A stretch of DNA of 15,731 nt from positions 1-15,731 of the forward strand of contig DASYEM010000054.1 in the NCBI GenBank assembly GCA_036499025.1, written 5' to 3'. The translations under genes were made by a program, and so were the position numbers. This document shows positions 7,583 through 14,494 of the stretch, piece by piece (the first letter of the stretch is position 1; every line of letters begins with the position of its first letter). Under the pieces are notes generated by a model that was given only the letters and a program-made list of their open reading frames with translations, did not search any database and had not been told where the DNA came from. The stretch comes from Parvibaculum sp036499025 (lineage in GTDB: Bacteria; Pseudomonadota; Alphaproteobacteria; Parvibaculales; Parvibaculaceae).

Positions 7583-8557
7583 CTAGCGGATGCCTTGCCC
7601 GAAATAACGGACCGCGATCTGCTTCTGCGTGCCGTCTTTTTTCATCTCTTCCAGAGCCTTATCAACGCGACCGAGCAAAGCCTCGTCCCCGGCGCGCAAT
7701 GCAACGCCTGCGCCTTCGCCGAAATAGACGGGATCGGCATAATCGACGCCGACGAGACGGCAGCAGGCCCCGCCCTTATCGTCGGCGGTCCAGCTCAAAA
7801 GCGCGTTGCGATCGGCAAAAATAAGATCGGCCCGGCCATTTGCGAGCGAGCTTTCGGCAATTTCGAGCGACGCCACATCGAGGATGATCGATTCCGAAAA
7901 GCGCGCCCGCAGAAACGCTTCATGCGTGCTGCCGGACTGCACGACAATACGCCGTCCGGCCAGCGCCTCGGCGCTCGCGCCCGCAATGCGCGCGTCGCGG
8001 CGGGCGGCGAAGTGGCCGGGGGTTGTGTAATAGGCCTGGCTGAAAACAATGTCGGGATCGGCGGCGGGCCGCATATGCCCATGCGACGGGATGAGCATCG
8101 AGGCGATAACGGCATCCGCTTCACCGCGTTTCAGCGATGGCAGAAGATCGCTCCATGCGCGCGTCTCAAGCACGCATTCCAGATGGAGACGGGCGCAAAG
8201 CGCCAGCGCCGTATCGACGTCGAAACCGACAAGCTTTCCCTCGCCATTGCGATAGTTGAACGGCGGATAGGCGCCTTCCGTCAGGACGCGTAATTTGCCG
8301 GGAGCGGGCGCTTCCGGCGCCTGCACCGACACCGTTGGAGCCGGTCGTTTGGGATTGGCGACGGGCGTGACCGGCTGATCTGGATTGGGAAGCACTTCGG
8401 GCGCGGGCGGCACGGCAAGGGAGGATGCGGGCGCTACCGTCTCGGGCGGCAAGGTAATCGTCAGCTTCCAGGGCAGCGGCGCGCCCTGATACATGTGGGC
8501 GAGCGCGCCTGCGATGACGATGATCGCCAGAACATTGATGAAAAACAGCAGCCGCAT
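7583..8557 (-). CDS. Membrane-tethered periplasmic solute-binding protein (SBP family 3)
   Basis: A protein of about 324 residues with one N-terminal hydrophobic segment (3-20), a Pro/Ala/Val-rich linker (about 31-87, roughly 15 prolines) and a family 3 solute-binding domain (88-324). Recognisable parts are LRVLTEGAYPPF (89-100), GFDVDTALALC (111-121), the DAVIASM hinge (148-154) and IVVQSGSTHEAFL (204-216). The family normally binds amino acids for ABC import, but no permease or ATPase gene is nearby. The usual TPER box with the carboxylate-binding Arg is replaced by IPSHGHMRP (156-164). The N-terminus has no lipobox and the linker suggests a stalk, so it may stay anchored and act in sensing. 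The start is ambiguous between ATG 8557 (chosen) and GTG 8569; neither has a strong ribosome site. Confidence 0.8.
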   Translation of the reverse strand: MRLLFFINVLAIIVIAGALAHMYQGAPLPWKLTITLPPETVAPASSLAVPPAPEVLPNPDQPVTPVANPKRPAPTVSVQAPEAPAPGKLRVLTEGAYPPFNYRNGEGKLVGFDVDTALALCARLHLECVLETRAWSDLLPSLKRGEADAVIASMLIPSHGHMRPAADPDIVFSQAYYTTPGHFAARRDARIAGASAEALAGRRIVVQSGSTHEAFLRARFSESIILDVASLEIAESSLANGRADLIFADRNALLSWTADDKGGACCRLVGVDYADPVYFGEGAGVALRAGDEALLGRVDKALEEMKKDGTQKQIAVRYFGQGIR

Positions 8558-8736
8558 ACCGCCCCGCACTTGCTTCGGCGCGCTCTTTCAGAGCGCAGCC
8601 CGTATCGAAATAGGACATAAGCCTGCCCGTCTTGTGTCGCTCGAAGACGCAAGACGGATTTTCCGTCCATTCATCGATCAAAGAGCAAAGCCCGTGCCCG
8701 AACCGCACGACCCTGATCTTTCGGCTTATTTATAAG

Positions 8737-8773
8737 GTGAAATTCAAATACTAGATTGTATGGGTTATTTCAC
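8737..8773. repeat. Inverted repeat GTGAAAT-N23-ATTTCAC
   Basis: Perfect 7-base arms at 8737-8743 and 8767-8773 with a 23-base gap, so arm centres are 30 bases apart, near three helical turns. The position between two divergent promoters would suit an operator for a dimeric regulator contacting two sites. It could also be chance in an AT-rich patch. Confidence 0.35.
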
Positions 8774-8816
8774 TTAATGCAGTTTGTTGCGTTGTCGTGC
8801 GTGAGGGGCGTCTCTT

Positions 8817-8824
8817 GGGGAAGG
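8817..8824 (+). promoter_or_regulatory. Ribosome binding site deciding the start at 8831
   Basis: GGGGAAGG, ending 6 bases before ATG 8831. It excludes the TTG at 8756 as a start, although the frame is open from there. Confidence 0.65.
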
Positions 8825-8830
8825 CGAACG

Positions 8831-10828
8831 ATGAGCAGCGGGGCGAATGTCACGCCGACGGGCCATGAGCCCGTCGGGACCGACGGATTTTCGGAAGCGG
8901 CGGCAGGTTTCGATGTCGCCCGGACCGGTTTCGGCAAGCCGGGGGCGCTGATCGGCGAACTGGCCGTCGATGCGGGCATGATCGGCCGGGAGGCCGTGCA
9001 GGGCTTACTTACGCTCCAACGCCGATGGGGCACGCGCCTCGGCGAAATCATGGTCAGCGCAGGCGCCGTTCGCCCATCGGAAATTGCCCGGCTCATCGGT
9101 GCGCAAAGCGGCCTTCGTCATATCGATTTGAAACTCGAACCAGCCGATCCGACGCTCGCCAGCGAGGCCGATCTCGACTTCTACATCGCGCAGCGATGCG
9201 TGCCCTGGCGCTGGATCAAGCGCGAAAAGGTTTACGTTGCCGCCGACCCGGATCGCGCGCGCGCCGCAATTGTCGAACGCGAGGGGCGCGCCTGTCCCGT
9301 TCTCATCGCCTCGTCGCGCGACATCGATCGTGCGCTGCAGTCGCGATTCCACGAGAGGCTGAGCGAGCGAGCGCGTTTCGATCTGGCTGCCAACACGCCG
9401 GAAAATTCAGCGAGAAAGCGCGCGAGCGCCGGTCAGATATGGACCATGTCGATTTTCGCCATGCTCATGGCTTTCTTTCTCTGGCAGGCTCCCGCCTACA
9501 CGGCCATCGCAGTCAATGTCGCCTTGGGCATTTGCTTTCTTGCCGTCTCCGCCTTGCGCTTTCTCTCGATTTTCGTCGGCCTGCTCGGCGCCCGGACGGC
9601 GGACGAACTGGCTTATGAGCAAGGGGTTCACGCGAGCGACGCGGAACTGCCGGTCTATACGATTCTCGTGCCGCTCTTCCGCGAAGTCGCCGTGCTGCCG
9701 ATCCTCGCCGACGCTCTGCGTAAGCTCGACTACCCTGCCTCGAAGCTCGACATCAAACTGATCTTTGAAGAAGTCGATGTCGAAACCTGGGAAGCGGCCA
9801 AAGCGCTTCACCTGCCGGGAAATTTCGAATTCATTCGCGTACCGCACAGCCTGCCGCTGACGAAACCGAAAGCCTGCAACTTCGCCTTACCCTTCGCGCG
9901 CGGCGAGTTCCTCGTGGTCTACGATGCCGAAGATTTGCCCGAGCCGGATCAGCTGAAACGCGCCGTCGCGGCCTTCAATCTCGGCGACGACAAGCTTGCC
10001 TGCGTGCAGGCGCAGCTCAATTACTACAATGTTTTCGAGAATTGGCTGACGCGGCAATTCGCACTCGAATATGCGTCTTTCTTCGACCTCCTGCTGCCGA
10101 CGCTTGCAAAGCTCGGCCTGCCGATTCCACTCGGCGGCACGTCCACGCATTTCCGCACGGAGTTGCTGCGCGCTGCCGGTGCATGGGACCCCTTCAACGT
10201 CACCGAAGACGCCGATCTCGGCATGCGTTTCGCGCTGCTCGGCCTGCGCACCGGCATCATCCGCTCGACAACGCATGAGGAAGCGAATTGCCGCGTCGAC
10301 AACTGGCTTCGCCAGCGTTCACGCTGGATCAAGGGCTGGATGCAAACCTATCTCGTGCGCATGCGCCATCCGTTGCAGCTCTATCGGGCGCTGGGGTTCA
10401 AGGGTTTTCTCGGCTTCCAGATCGTGATCGGCGGCTTTTCTCTTTCGAGCATCGTGCATCCACTGTTTTATATTTCGACGATCCTGGCCATCGCCGCCTC
10501 GAGACATCTGCCGGATGCCGGCTTCTATCCACATATGCATGAGATCACTTCCGTCGCGCTCTTCAATGTGCTGGTGCTCGTTTCCGGCTACAGCATCACC
10601 GTGATCGCCGGCATGGCGGCGGCGGGAGCGCGCGGATTGAATCCACTCATCCTGTCGGCGTTGATGATGCCCGCTTACTGGCTCCTGATTTCAGCCGGCG
10701 CCTATAAAGCTCTCTTCCAGCTTCTGGCGCGGCCCTTTTATTGGGAAAAGACGGAGCACGGGATCAGCCATCACACCGCCTTGCGGCTTGCGCGCCTTCG
10801 ACGCGGCAATGAAAATGTCCCAAGGTAA
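8831..10828 (+). CDS. MshEN-domain GT2 membrane glycosyltransferase (NfrB-like / cellulose synthase-like)
   Basis: A 665-residue inner-membrane family 2 glycosyltransferase with a regulatory N-terminus. Residues 40-63 and 69-92 are two 24-residue repeats separated by exactly 5 residues, each fitting the MshEN pattern (xLGxx..xxG..., ending in Q: Q63 and Q92). MshEN modules bind c-di-GMP in MshE and occur in NfrB. The second repeat is complete (RLGEI); the first has L40 where Arg is usual. Hydrophobic segments at about 203-250 precede the catalytic domain (275-505), with DAED (365-368), the catalytic-base Asp of TED (D460) and QRSRW (495-499), the processive GT2 signature. Further hydrophobic segments lie at about 525-555, 573-600 and 605-632. 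It is expected to polymerise a polysaccharide across the membrane when c-di-GMP is high. No export or acceptor gene is adjacent; two receivers follow. Confidence 0.87.
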   Translation: MSSGANVTPTGHEPVGTDGFSEAAAGFDVARTGFGKPGALIGELAVDAGMIGREAVQGLLTLQRRWGTRLGEIMVSAGAVRPSEIARLIGAQSGLRHIDLKLEPADPTLASEADLDFYIAQRCVPWRWIKREKVYVAADPDRARAAIVEREGRACPVLIASSRDIDRALQSRFHERLSERARFDLAANTPENSARKRASAGQIWTMSIFAMLMAFFLWQAPAYTAIAVNVALGICFLAVSALRFLSIFVGLLGARTADELAYEQGVHASDAELPVYTILVPLFREVAVLPILADALRKLDYPASKLDIKLIFEEVDVETWEAAKALHLPGNFEFIRVPHSLPLTKPKACNFALPFARGEFLVVYDAEDLPEPDQLKRAVAAFNLGDDKLACVQAQLNYYNVFENWLTRQFALEYASFFDLLLPTLAKLGLPIPLGGTSTHFRTELLRAAGAWDPFNVTEDADLGMRFALLGLRTGIIRSTTHEEANCRVDNWLRQRSRWIKGWMQTYLVRMRHPLQLYRALGFKGFLGFQIVIGGFSLSSIVHPLFYISTILAIAASRHLPDAGFYPHMHEITSVALFNVLVLVSGYSITVIAGMAAAGARGLNPLILSALMMPAYWLLISAGAYKALFQLLARPFYWEKTEHGISHHTALRLARLRRGNENVPR

Positions 10829-10843
10829 ATCCCGGCGACCGCG

Positions 10844-10858
10844 CTAACGAGTCGCTAA
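10844..10858 (+). promoter_or_regulatory. Candidate regulator site CTAA-N7-CTAA upstream of the first receiver gene
   Basis: CTAACGAGTCGCTAA lies 40 bases before ATG 10899. The N7 spacing and half-sites resemble the CtrA box (TTAA-N7-TTAA) of alphaproteobacteria, each half one base off. The second receiver gene has an element at a similar distance that shares CTAAC, TCG and TAA in register. Binding by CtrA is inference only. Confidence 0.3.
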
Positions 10859-10898
10859 TGGTTTACGGCGATGCTGACGGCAATCAGCGAGTACCATC

Positions 10899-11435
10899 AT
10901 GCCTGCCGGTAAACCAGCCTTGAAGCCAGCCTCCGTTCTTCTCGACAAGAAAGCCTATGGCGATCTTGCGATGCTCGTCGTGGAAGATGCAGCCCATATG
11001 GCGAGCCTCGTTTGCGGCATCCTGAAATCCATGGGCGTCGGGCGCATATATGAAGCGCGCAATGGCGACAGCGCGCTCAGCATCCTCGCCAATTACCCGG
11101 TGAATGTCGTTCTGATCGACAGCCTCGAACCGCCGCTGGACGGACTTGCCGTGGTCAAAACCGTTCGCACGGCCCAGGCGCAGTTTCCCAAGGAAGTGCC
11201 TGTCATTTATATGACCGCTCAGGCGAGCAAGAGTTCGGTTGTGGCGGCCCGGGATGCCGGCGTCACCGAAGTGCTTTCCAAGCCCTTCTCCGCCACCCAA
11301 CTCATCGCCCGTATCGAATCCGTGCTGAAAAAGCCGCGCTCGCTCGTCGAAAGCGGGAGTTTTGTCGGGCCGGACCGCCGGAGACGGGAAAACACGCCCC
11401 GCGAGCGCCGCCGCCAGTCCGACAAAAGCGAATAA
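10899..11435 (+). CDS. Receiver-only response regulator with GPDRRRR tail (copy 1)
   Basis: A 178-residue single-domain response regulator. After a 22-residue leader, the receiver domain shows the acidic pair E29/D30, phospho-acceptor D74 in LIDSLEPPLDG, T106 in YMTAQ and K128 in SKPF, so phosphorylation should be possible. There is no DNA-binding or enzymatic output domain. The C-terminus (155-178) is FVGPDRRRR followed by a highly charged Arg/Glu stretch, probably disordered and perhaps a binding tail. It lies 70 bases after the glycosyltransferase gene and 91 bases before a paralogue with the same architecture. The Shine-Dalgarno is weak. It may relay a phosphoryl signal to a partner protein; the partner kinase is not identifiable here. 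Confidence 0.88.
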   Translation: MPAGKPALKPASVLLDKKAYGDLAMLVVEDAAHMASLVCGILKSMGVGRIYEARNGDSALSILANYPVNVVLIDSLEPPLDGLAVVKTVRTAQAQFPKEVPVIYMTAQASKSSVVAARDAGVTEVLSKPFSATQLIARIESVLKKPRSLVESGSFVGPDRRRRENTPRERRRQSDKSE

Positions 11436-11458
11436 CCCGCTACGTCACTCGGGCTTTC

Positions 11459-11474
11459 CTAACCTTTCGATAAC
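11459..11474 (+). promoter_or_regulatory. Candidate regulator site CTAA-N7-ATAAC upstream of the second receiver gene
   Basis: CTAACCTTTCGATAAC ends 52 bases before ATG 11527. Aligned without gaps to the element before the first receiver gene, the two share CTAAC-N3-TCG-N-TAA (11 of 15 positions). It is CtrA-box-like in spacing. Shared ancestry of the duplicated genes could also explain the match. Confidence 0.3.
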
Positions 11475-11526
11475 CCGCGGCCGTCATACTCGCCCCATAT
11501 TTCTTTACATATGACGGGTCGAGGCT

Positions 11527-12081
11527 ATGGCCGGGAAAATGGTGGATGAAACCGCGACGCTTTCGGAGCTTGGGCCGGAGCAGTTGCGCGTTCTGAACAC
11601 GCTCGTCATCGTCGACAATCTCCCGATGCTCGCCATCTTCCGCAATGTTCTCGGGGAACTCGGCATCCGCAACGTCTGGCATGGCCGTTCGGCGCAGGAG
11701 GTCATCGAAATCCTGATGACCGAACCCATCGACCTCGTCATCATCGACGACTACGCGCCGCTCGACGGCGTCAAATTCCTGAAGACGCTCCGCAAGGGCA
11801 GCGCCAAGCTGCCCAATGCCGTGCCTGTGATGTTCGTGACGGCGGTCGCCGAGCGCGAGCGCATCGTCGCCGCGCGCGATGCAGGCGCCAATGAGATCAT
11901 GCTGAAGCCCTTCACAGCCGCGCAGTTGAAAGCGCGTCTGACGACCACGGTGCAGAAGCCGCGTGAATTCGTCGAAGGCAATGCCTATGTCGGCCCGGAT
12001 CGGCGGCGCCGCCGGGACGATGGCGCTGCCTTTGAGCGGCGCGATGGCGACCGCGGCGACCGGAAAGATCGCCGCAGTTAG
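11527..12081 (+). CDS. Receiver-only response regulator with GPDRRRR tail (copy 2, altered acidic pocket)
   Basis: A 184-residue paralogue of the preceding regulator. The receiver has D30 followed by N31 where the second pocket acid is normally Asp or Glu. The phospho-acceptor is D74 (IIDDYAPLDG), T105 lies in FVTAV, and K127 in LKPF. The loop after the acceptor is one residue shorter than usual (PLDG instead of PxxDG). These changes may weaken Mg binding and phosphorylation. The C-terminal tail, from YVGPDRRRR (154-162) onward, is again charged and low in complexity. ATG 11527 is preceded by GAGG only 2 bases away, a poor ribosome site. It converges on the malonyl-CoA synthetase gene with a 6-base gap. 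Confidence 0.87.
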   Translation: MAGKMVDETATLSELGPEQLRVLNTLVIVDNLPMLAIFRNVLGELGIRNVWHGRSAQEVIEILMTEPIDLVIIDDYAPLDGVKFLKTLRKGSAKLPNAVPVMFVTAVAERERIVAARDAGANEIMLKPFTAAQLKARLTTTVQKPREFVEGNAYVGPDRRRRRDDGAAFERRDGDRGDRKDRRS

Positions 12082-12087
12082 GCCGCT

Positions 12088-13626
12088 TCAGGCGCAGGCA
12101 TCGCGATAGGTGTCGCGCAGAAGATTTTTCTGAACCTTCCCCATCGTATTGCGCGGCAGGCTTTCAACCACGAAAGCGCGTTTGGGCACTTTGTAGTTGG
12201 CGATCTTGTCTTTCAGACGCGCGATCAGCGTTGCCTCATCAATCGCCATCCCCTTGTTCAACACCACGACCGCGACGCCCGCCTCGCCGAAATCCTTGTG
12301 CGAGACGCCGACGATGGCCGATTCCAGAACTTCCGGCATGTCATCGATCAGCTCCTCGATCTCCTTGGGATAGACATTGAAGCCGCCCGAGATGATGAGA
12401 TCCTTGGCGCGGCCGACCAGATGCACATAGCCATCGGCATCGATCAGCGCGACGTCGCCTGTTTTGAACCAGTCGCCTTCGGCGAATTCCTCCGCCGTTT
12501 TTTCCGGCATGCGCCAATAACCGCTGAAGACATTGGGTCCGCGAACCTGCAAACCGCCGATTTCGCCGCGCGGTTGTTCGACGCCTTCCTCGCTCATCAC
12601 GCGCGCCTCGACGCCCGGCAGCGGGAAGCCGACCGTGCCGGCGCGCCGCTCCCCTTCATAAGGGTTCGAGGTGTTCATGCCGGTCTCGGTCATGCCATAG
12701 CGCTCGAGAATTGCGAGGCCGGTGCGCGACTTGAACTCCTCGAAGGTCTCGGCAAGCAGCGGCGCCGAACCGCTGGTGAAAAGACGCATATGGGCGGCGA
12801 GCTTCGCGTTGAAATCATGCTCCGCCAGAAGCCTTGTGTAGAACGTCGGCACACCCATGAAAACGGTGGCGCGCGGCAATTGGCGCAGGATTTCGGTGCG
12901 GTCGAACTTCGCCATCCAGATCATGCGCGCACCGGAGAGAAGCGCCGTGTGACAGGCAACGAAAAGCCCGTGCGCATGAAAAATAGGCAGCGCATGGAGC
13001 AGCACATCATTCTCACTGAAAGCCCAGGCGTCGCGCAGCGCGATGCCGTTCGCCGCCAGATTACCGTGGCTCAGCATCGCGCCTTTGGGTTTTCCCGTCG
13101 TGCCCGAGGTGTAGAGGATCGCGGCGAGATCGCGCGAGGCGCAATCGACGACAGGCCGTGCGTCGCGTACCTTGGCGGCCTCTTCGGCAAAGCTGCCGCG
13201 CCCCTCCGCATCGAGCGTCAACACGCGCACATTGCCATGCCGCAATGCGATGGCGGCAATCTCTCCTTCGCGCGCGGGCTCGCAGACAATTAGTGCCGGT
13301 TCGGCATTGCCGACGAGATAGTCGACCTCGTCGGTGCGATAGGCCGTGTTCATCGGCAGGAAAACAAAGCCGCCGCGCAGACAGGCGAGATAAAGGAAAA
13401 GAGCTTCGGGAGATTTTTCGACCTGCACCGCGACACGGTCGCCGCGCTTCAGGCCGAGTTCCGCGATACGGCTCGCATAACGCGCAACGGCGCTCTTCAC
13501 CTCGTTGAAAGTCCAGCTCGACCGGATGTGCTTGACGCCTTGCGGGCGATCGGGCGTTTCAATGGCGAGACGGCGACCGTCATCGGGGAATGAATTTTCG
13601 ATCAGGGTGTAAAAAGAGGTCGGCAT
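12088..13626 (-). CDS. matB: Malonyl-CoA synthetase (MatB-type acyl-CoA ligase)
   Basis: A 512-residue ANL-superfamily ligase that activates malonate with ATP and CoA to malonyl-CoA in the cytoplasm. The AMP-binding P-loop YTSGTTGKPKG lies at 172-182, the A5 box ERYGMTETGM at 308-317, the hinge GRAKDLIISGGFNVYPKEIE at 405-424, and the catalytic Lys of the C-terminal lid is K497 in PRNTMGKVQK. LFTSGSAPLLAETF, ERRAGTVGFPLPGVEARV and the PRNTMGKVQKNLLRDTY ending are characteristic of MatB rather than long-chain acyl-CoA ligases. The start at 13626 was chosen over ATG 13665 because it gives the usual MatB length (about 505) and a TATAAA box lies just before 13665. No malonyl-CoA decarboxylase (matA) or malonate transporter gene is adjacent, so it stands alone here. 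Confidence 0.9.
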   Translation of the reverse strand: MPTSFYTLIENSFPDDGRRLAIETPDRPQGVKHIRSSWTFNEVKSAVARYASRIAELGLKRGDRVAVQVEKSPEALFLYLACLRGGFVFLPMNTAYRTDEVDYLVGNAEPALIVCEPAREGEIAAIALRHGNVRVLTLDAEGRGSFAEEAAKVRDARPVVDCASRDLAAILYTSGTTGKPKGAMLSHGNLAANGIALRDAWAFSENDVLLHALPIFHAHGLFVACHTALLSGARMIWMAKFDRTEILRQLPRATVFMGVPTFYTRLLAEHDFNAKLAAHMRLFTSGSAPLLAETFEEFKSRTGLAILERYGMTETGMNTSNPYEGERRAGTVGFPLPGVEARVMSEEGVEQPRGEIGGLQVRGPNVFSGYWRMPEKTAEEFAEGDWFKTGDVALIDADGYVHLVGRAKDLIISGGFNVYPKEIEELIDDMPEVLESAIVGVSHKDFGEAGVAVVVLNKGMAIDEATLIARLKDKIANYKVPKRAFVVESLPRNTMGKVQKNLLRDTYRDACA

Positions 13627-13777
13627 CGGAATCTCGTATCTGGTGGGCTCGGCTTCTATTGTCATGGATCTTTATAGCCCGTTTTCCGGCGTATTTCGTC
13701 CATCCGTTCACGCAATGCTCACAGACCTGCCCCATCCGGCCAAGGCATTCTTCAGCCGCAACAAGCGGAGGATGCCC
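13627..13777. promoter_or_regulatory. Divergent gap between matB and the TylF-family gene
   Basis: This gap holds the start signals of both genes. On the minus strand TATAAA (13676 down to 13671) ends 5 bases before ATG 13665, so a transcript using it would start at about that ATG and reach the preferred matB start at 13626 with a leader of about 40 bases. No good -35 hexamer was found for it, and no clear plus-strand promoter. Confidence 0.3.
13767..13771 (+). promoter_or_regulatory. Ribosome binding site deciding the start at 13778
   Basis: GGAGG with ideal 6-base spacing to ATG 13778. It directly abuts another ATG at 13772, which is too close to be used, and it rules out the open frame that runs back into matB. 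Confidence 0.7.
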
Positions 13778-14494
13778 ATGCTTGCCGACCTCAAATCACG
13801 GCTCGTCGAGACCTATCATCGCCGGCAGCTGACGGAGACCGCGCAAGCCGTGCGCGAGGCGCGGCTGACCTATCTTTCGCCGCCGAAGCTGCGCAATCTC
13901 GAGCGCTATCTGGAACAGATCGAAGTGGACGGGATCGAGGGCGATTGCGTCGAGTTCGGCGTCGCGCTCGGCGGTTCGGCGATCCTGATTTCCAAGTTGA
14001 TGGGCCCGGACCGCAGCTTTACCGGCTTCGACCTTTTCGGCACCATCCCGCCGCCCTCGGCCCGCGACGCGGAAGAATCCCATGCGCGTTACGAGGTGAT
14101 CGCCAGCGGCCAGTCCGCCGGCATCGGTGGCGACCGTTATTACGGCTATGAGGATAATCTCCACGACAAGGTCAAAGGTCATTTCAGGGCTTTCGGTCTT
14201 GCCGCCGACGGCCCGCATGTCGAACTGGTCAAGGGCCTGTTTGCCGACACGGTTTCGTTCGACGCGAAAAAGAAAATCGCCTTCGCGCATATCGATTGCG
14301 ACTGGTACGACCCCGTCGAACTCTGTCTTGAAAAAACCTATGAGCGCCTGTCGCCGGGCGGCGTCGTCATTCTCGACGATTACAACGACTATGGCGGTTG
14401 CCGCGTCGCCACCGAGGCTTTCTTGCAGCGCCATGGCGATATGCAACTGGTGGACGACAGTTACAATGCAGTCCTGCTACGCGACGTCAGCTAG
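13778..14494 (+). CDS. TylF/MycF-family SAM-dependent methyltransferase
   Basis: A 238-residue class I methyltransferase of the macrocin O-methyltransferase (TylF) family, which methylates sugar hydroxyls using S-adenosylmethionine and Mg. The SAM site is EFGVALGGSA (59-68), followed by the acidic FTGFDLFG strand (D85). The metal-binding acids are in HIDCDWYD (D173, D175) and LDDYNDYGG (D200, D201, D204), the family signature. The family is known from macrolide tailoring, but members also sit in polysaccharide loci; no biosynthetic cluster surrounds this one, so the substrate is unknown. The start is fixed by the GGAGG site. Its stop overlaps the stop of the opposite topoisomerase gene on CTAG. 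Confidence 0.87.
   Translation: MLADLKSRLVETYHRRQLTETAQAVREARLTYLSPPKLRNLERYLEQIEVDGIEGDCVEFGVALGGSAILISKLMGPDRSFTGFDLFGTIPPPSARDAEESHARYEVIASGQSAGIGGDRYYGYEDNLHDKVKGHFRAFGLAADGPHVELVKGLFADTVSFDAKKKIAFAHIDCDWYDPVELCLEKTYERLSPGGVVILDDYNDYGGCRVATEAFLQRHGDMQLVDDSYNAVLLRDVS

Larger units (their letters stand above)
8570..8830. promoter_or_regulatory. Divergent control region between binding protein and MshEN-glycosyltransferase
   Basis: This is the longest non-coding stretch, and its centre (about 8715-8785) is distinctly AT-rich against a GC-rich background. It must hold promoters for both divergent genes. A weak plus-strand candidate is TTTATA (8729-8734) with TAGATT (8752-8757), 17 bases apart; the same AT-rich bases also give TATAAA on the minus strand. 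A 7-base dyad sits in the middle. No protein-coding sequence is convincing here. Confidence 0.45.

Noticed and set aside
8166..8708. Minus-strand open frame of 180 codons spanning the binding-protein N-terminus and the intergenic region.
   Set aside because: It is out of frame with the convincing signal anchor and binding domain, and the part overlapping the gene is a shadow.
8756..8830. Extended N-terminus of the glycosyltransferase from a TTG at 8756.
   Set aside because: There is no ribosome site at 8756, while GGGGAAGG is ideally placed for ATG 8831.
12298..13293. Plus-strand open frame of 331 codons opposite matB, and 14554-15687 opposite topoisomerase IB.
   Set aside because: Both are antisense to genes with complete active-site motifs and show no recognisable domain.
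13778..14494. Macrolide or other antibiotic biosynthesis cluster suggested by the TylF family.
   Set aside because: No polyketide synthase, sugar biosynthesis or resistance genes surround it; the neighbours are housekeeping genes.
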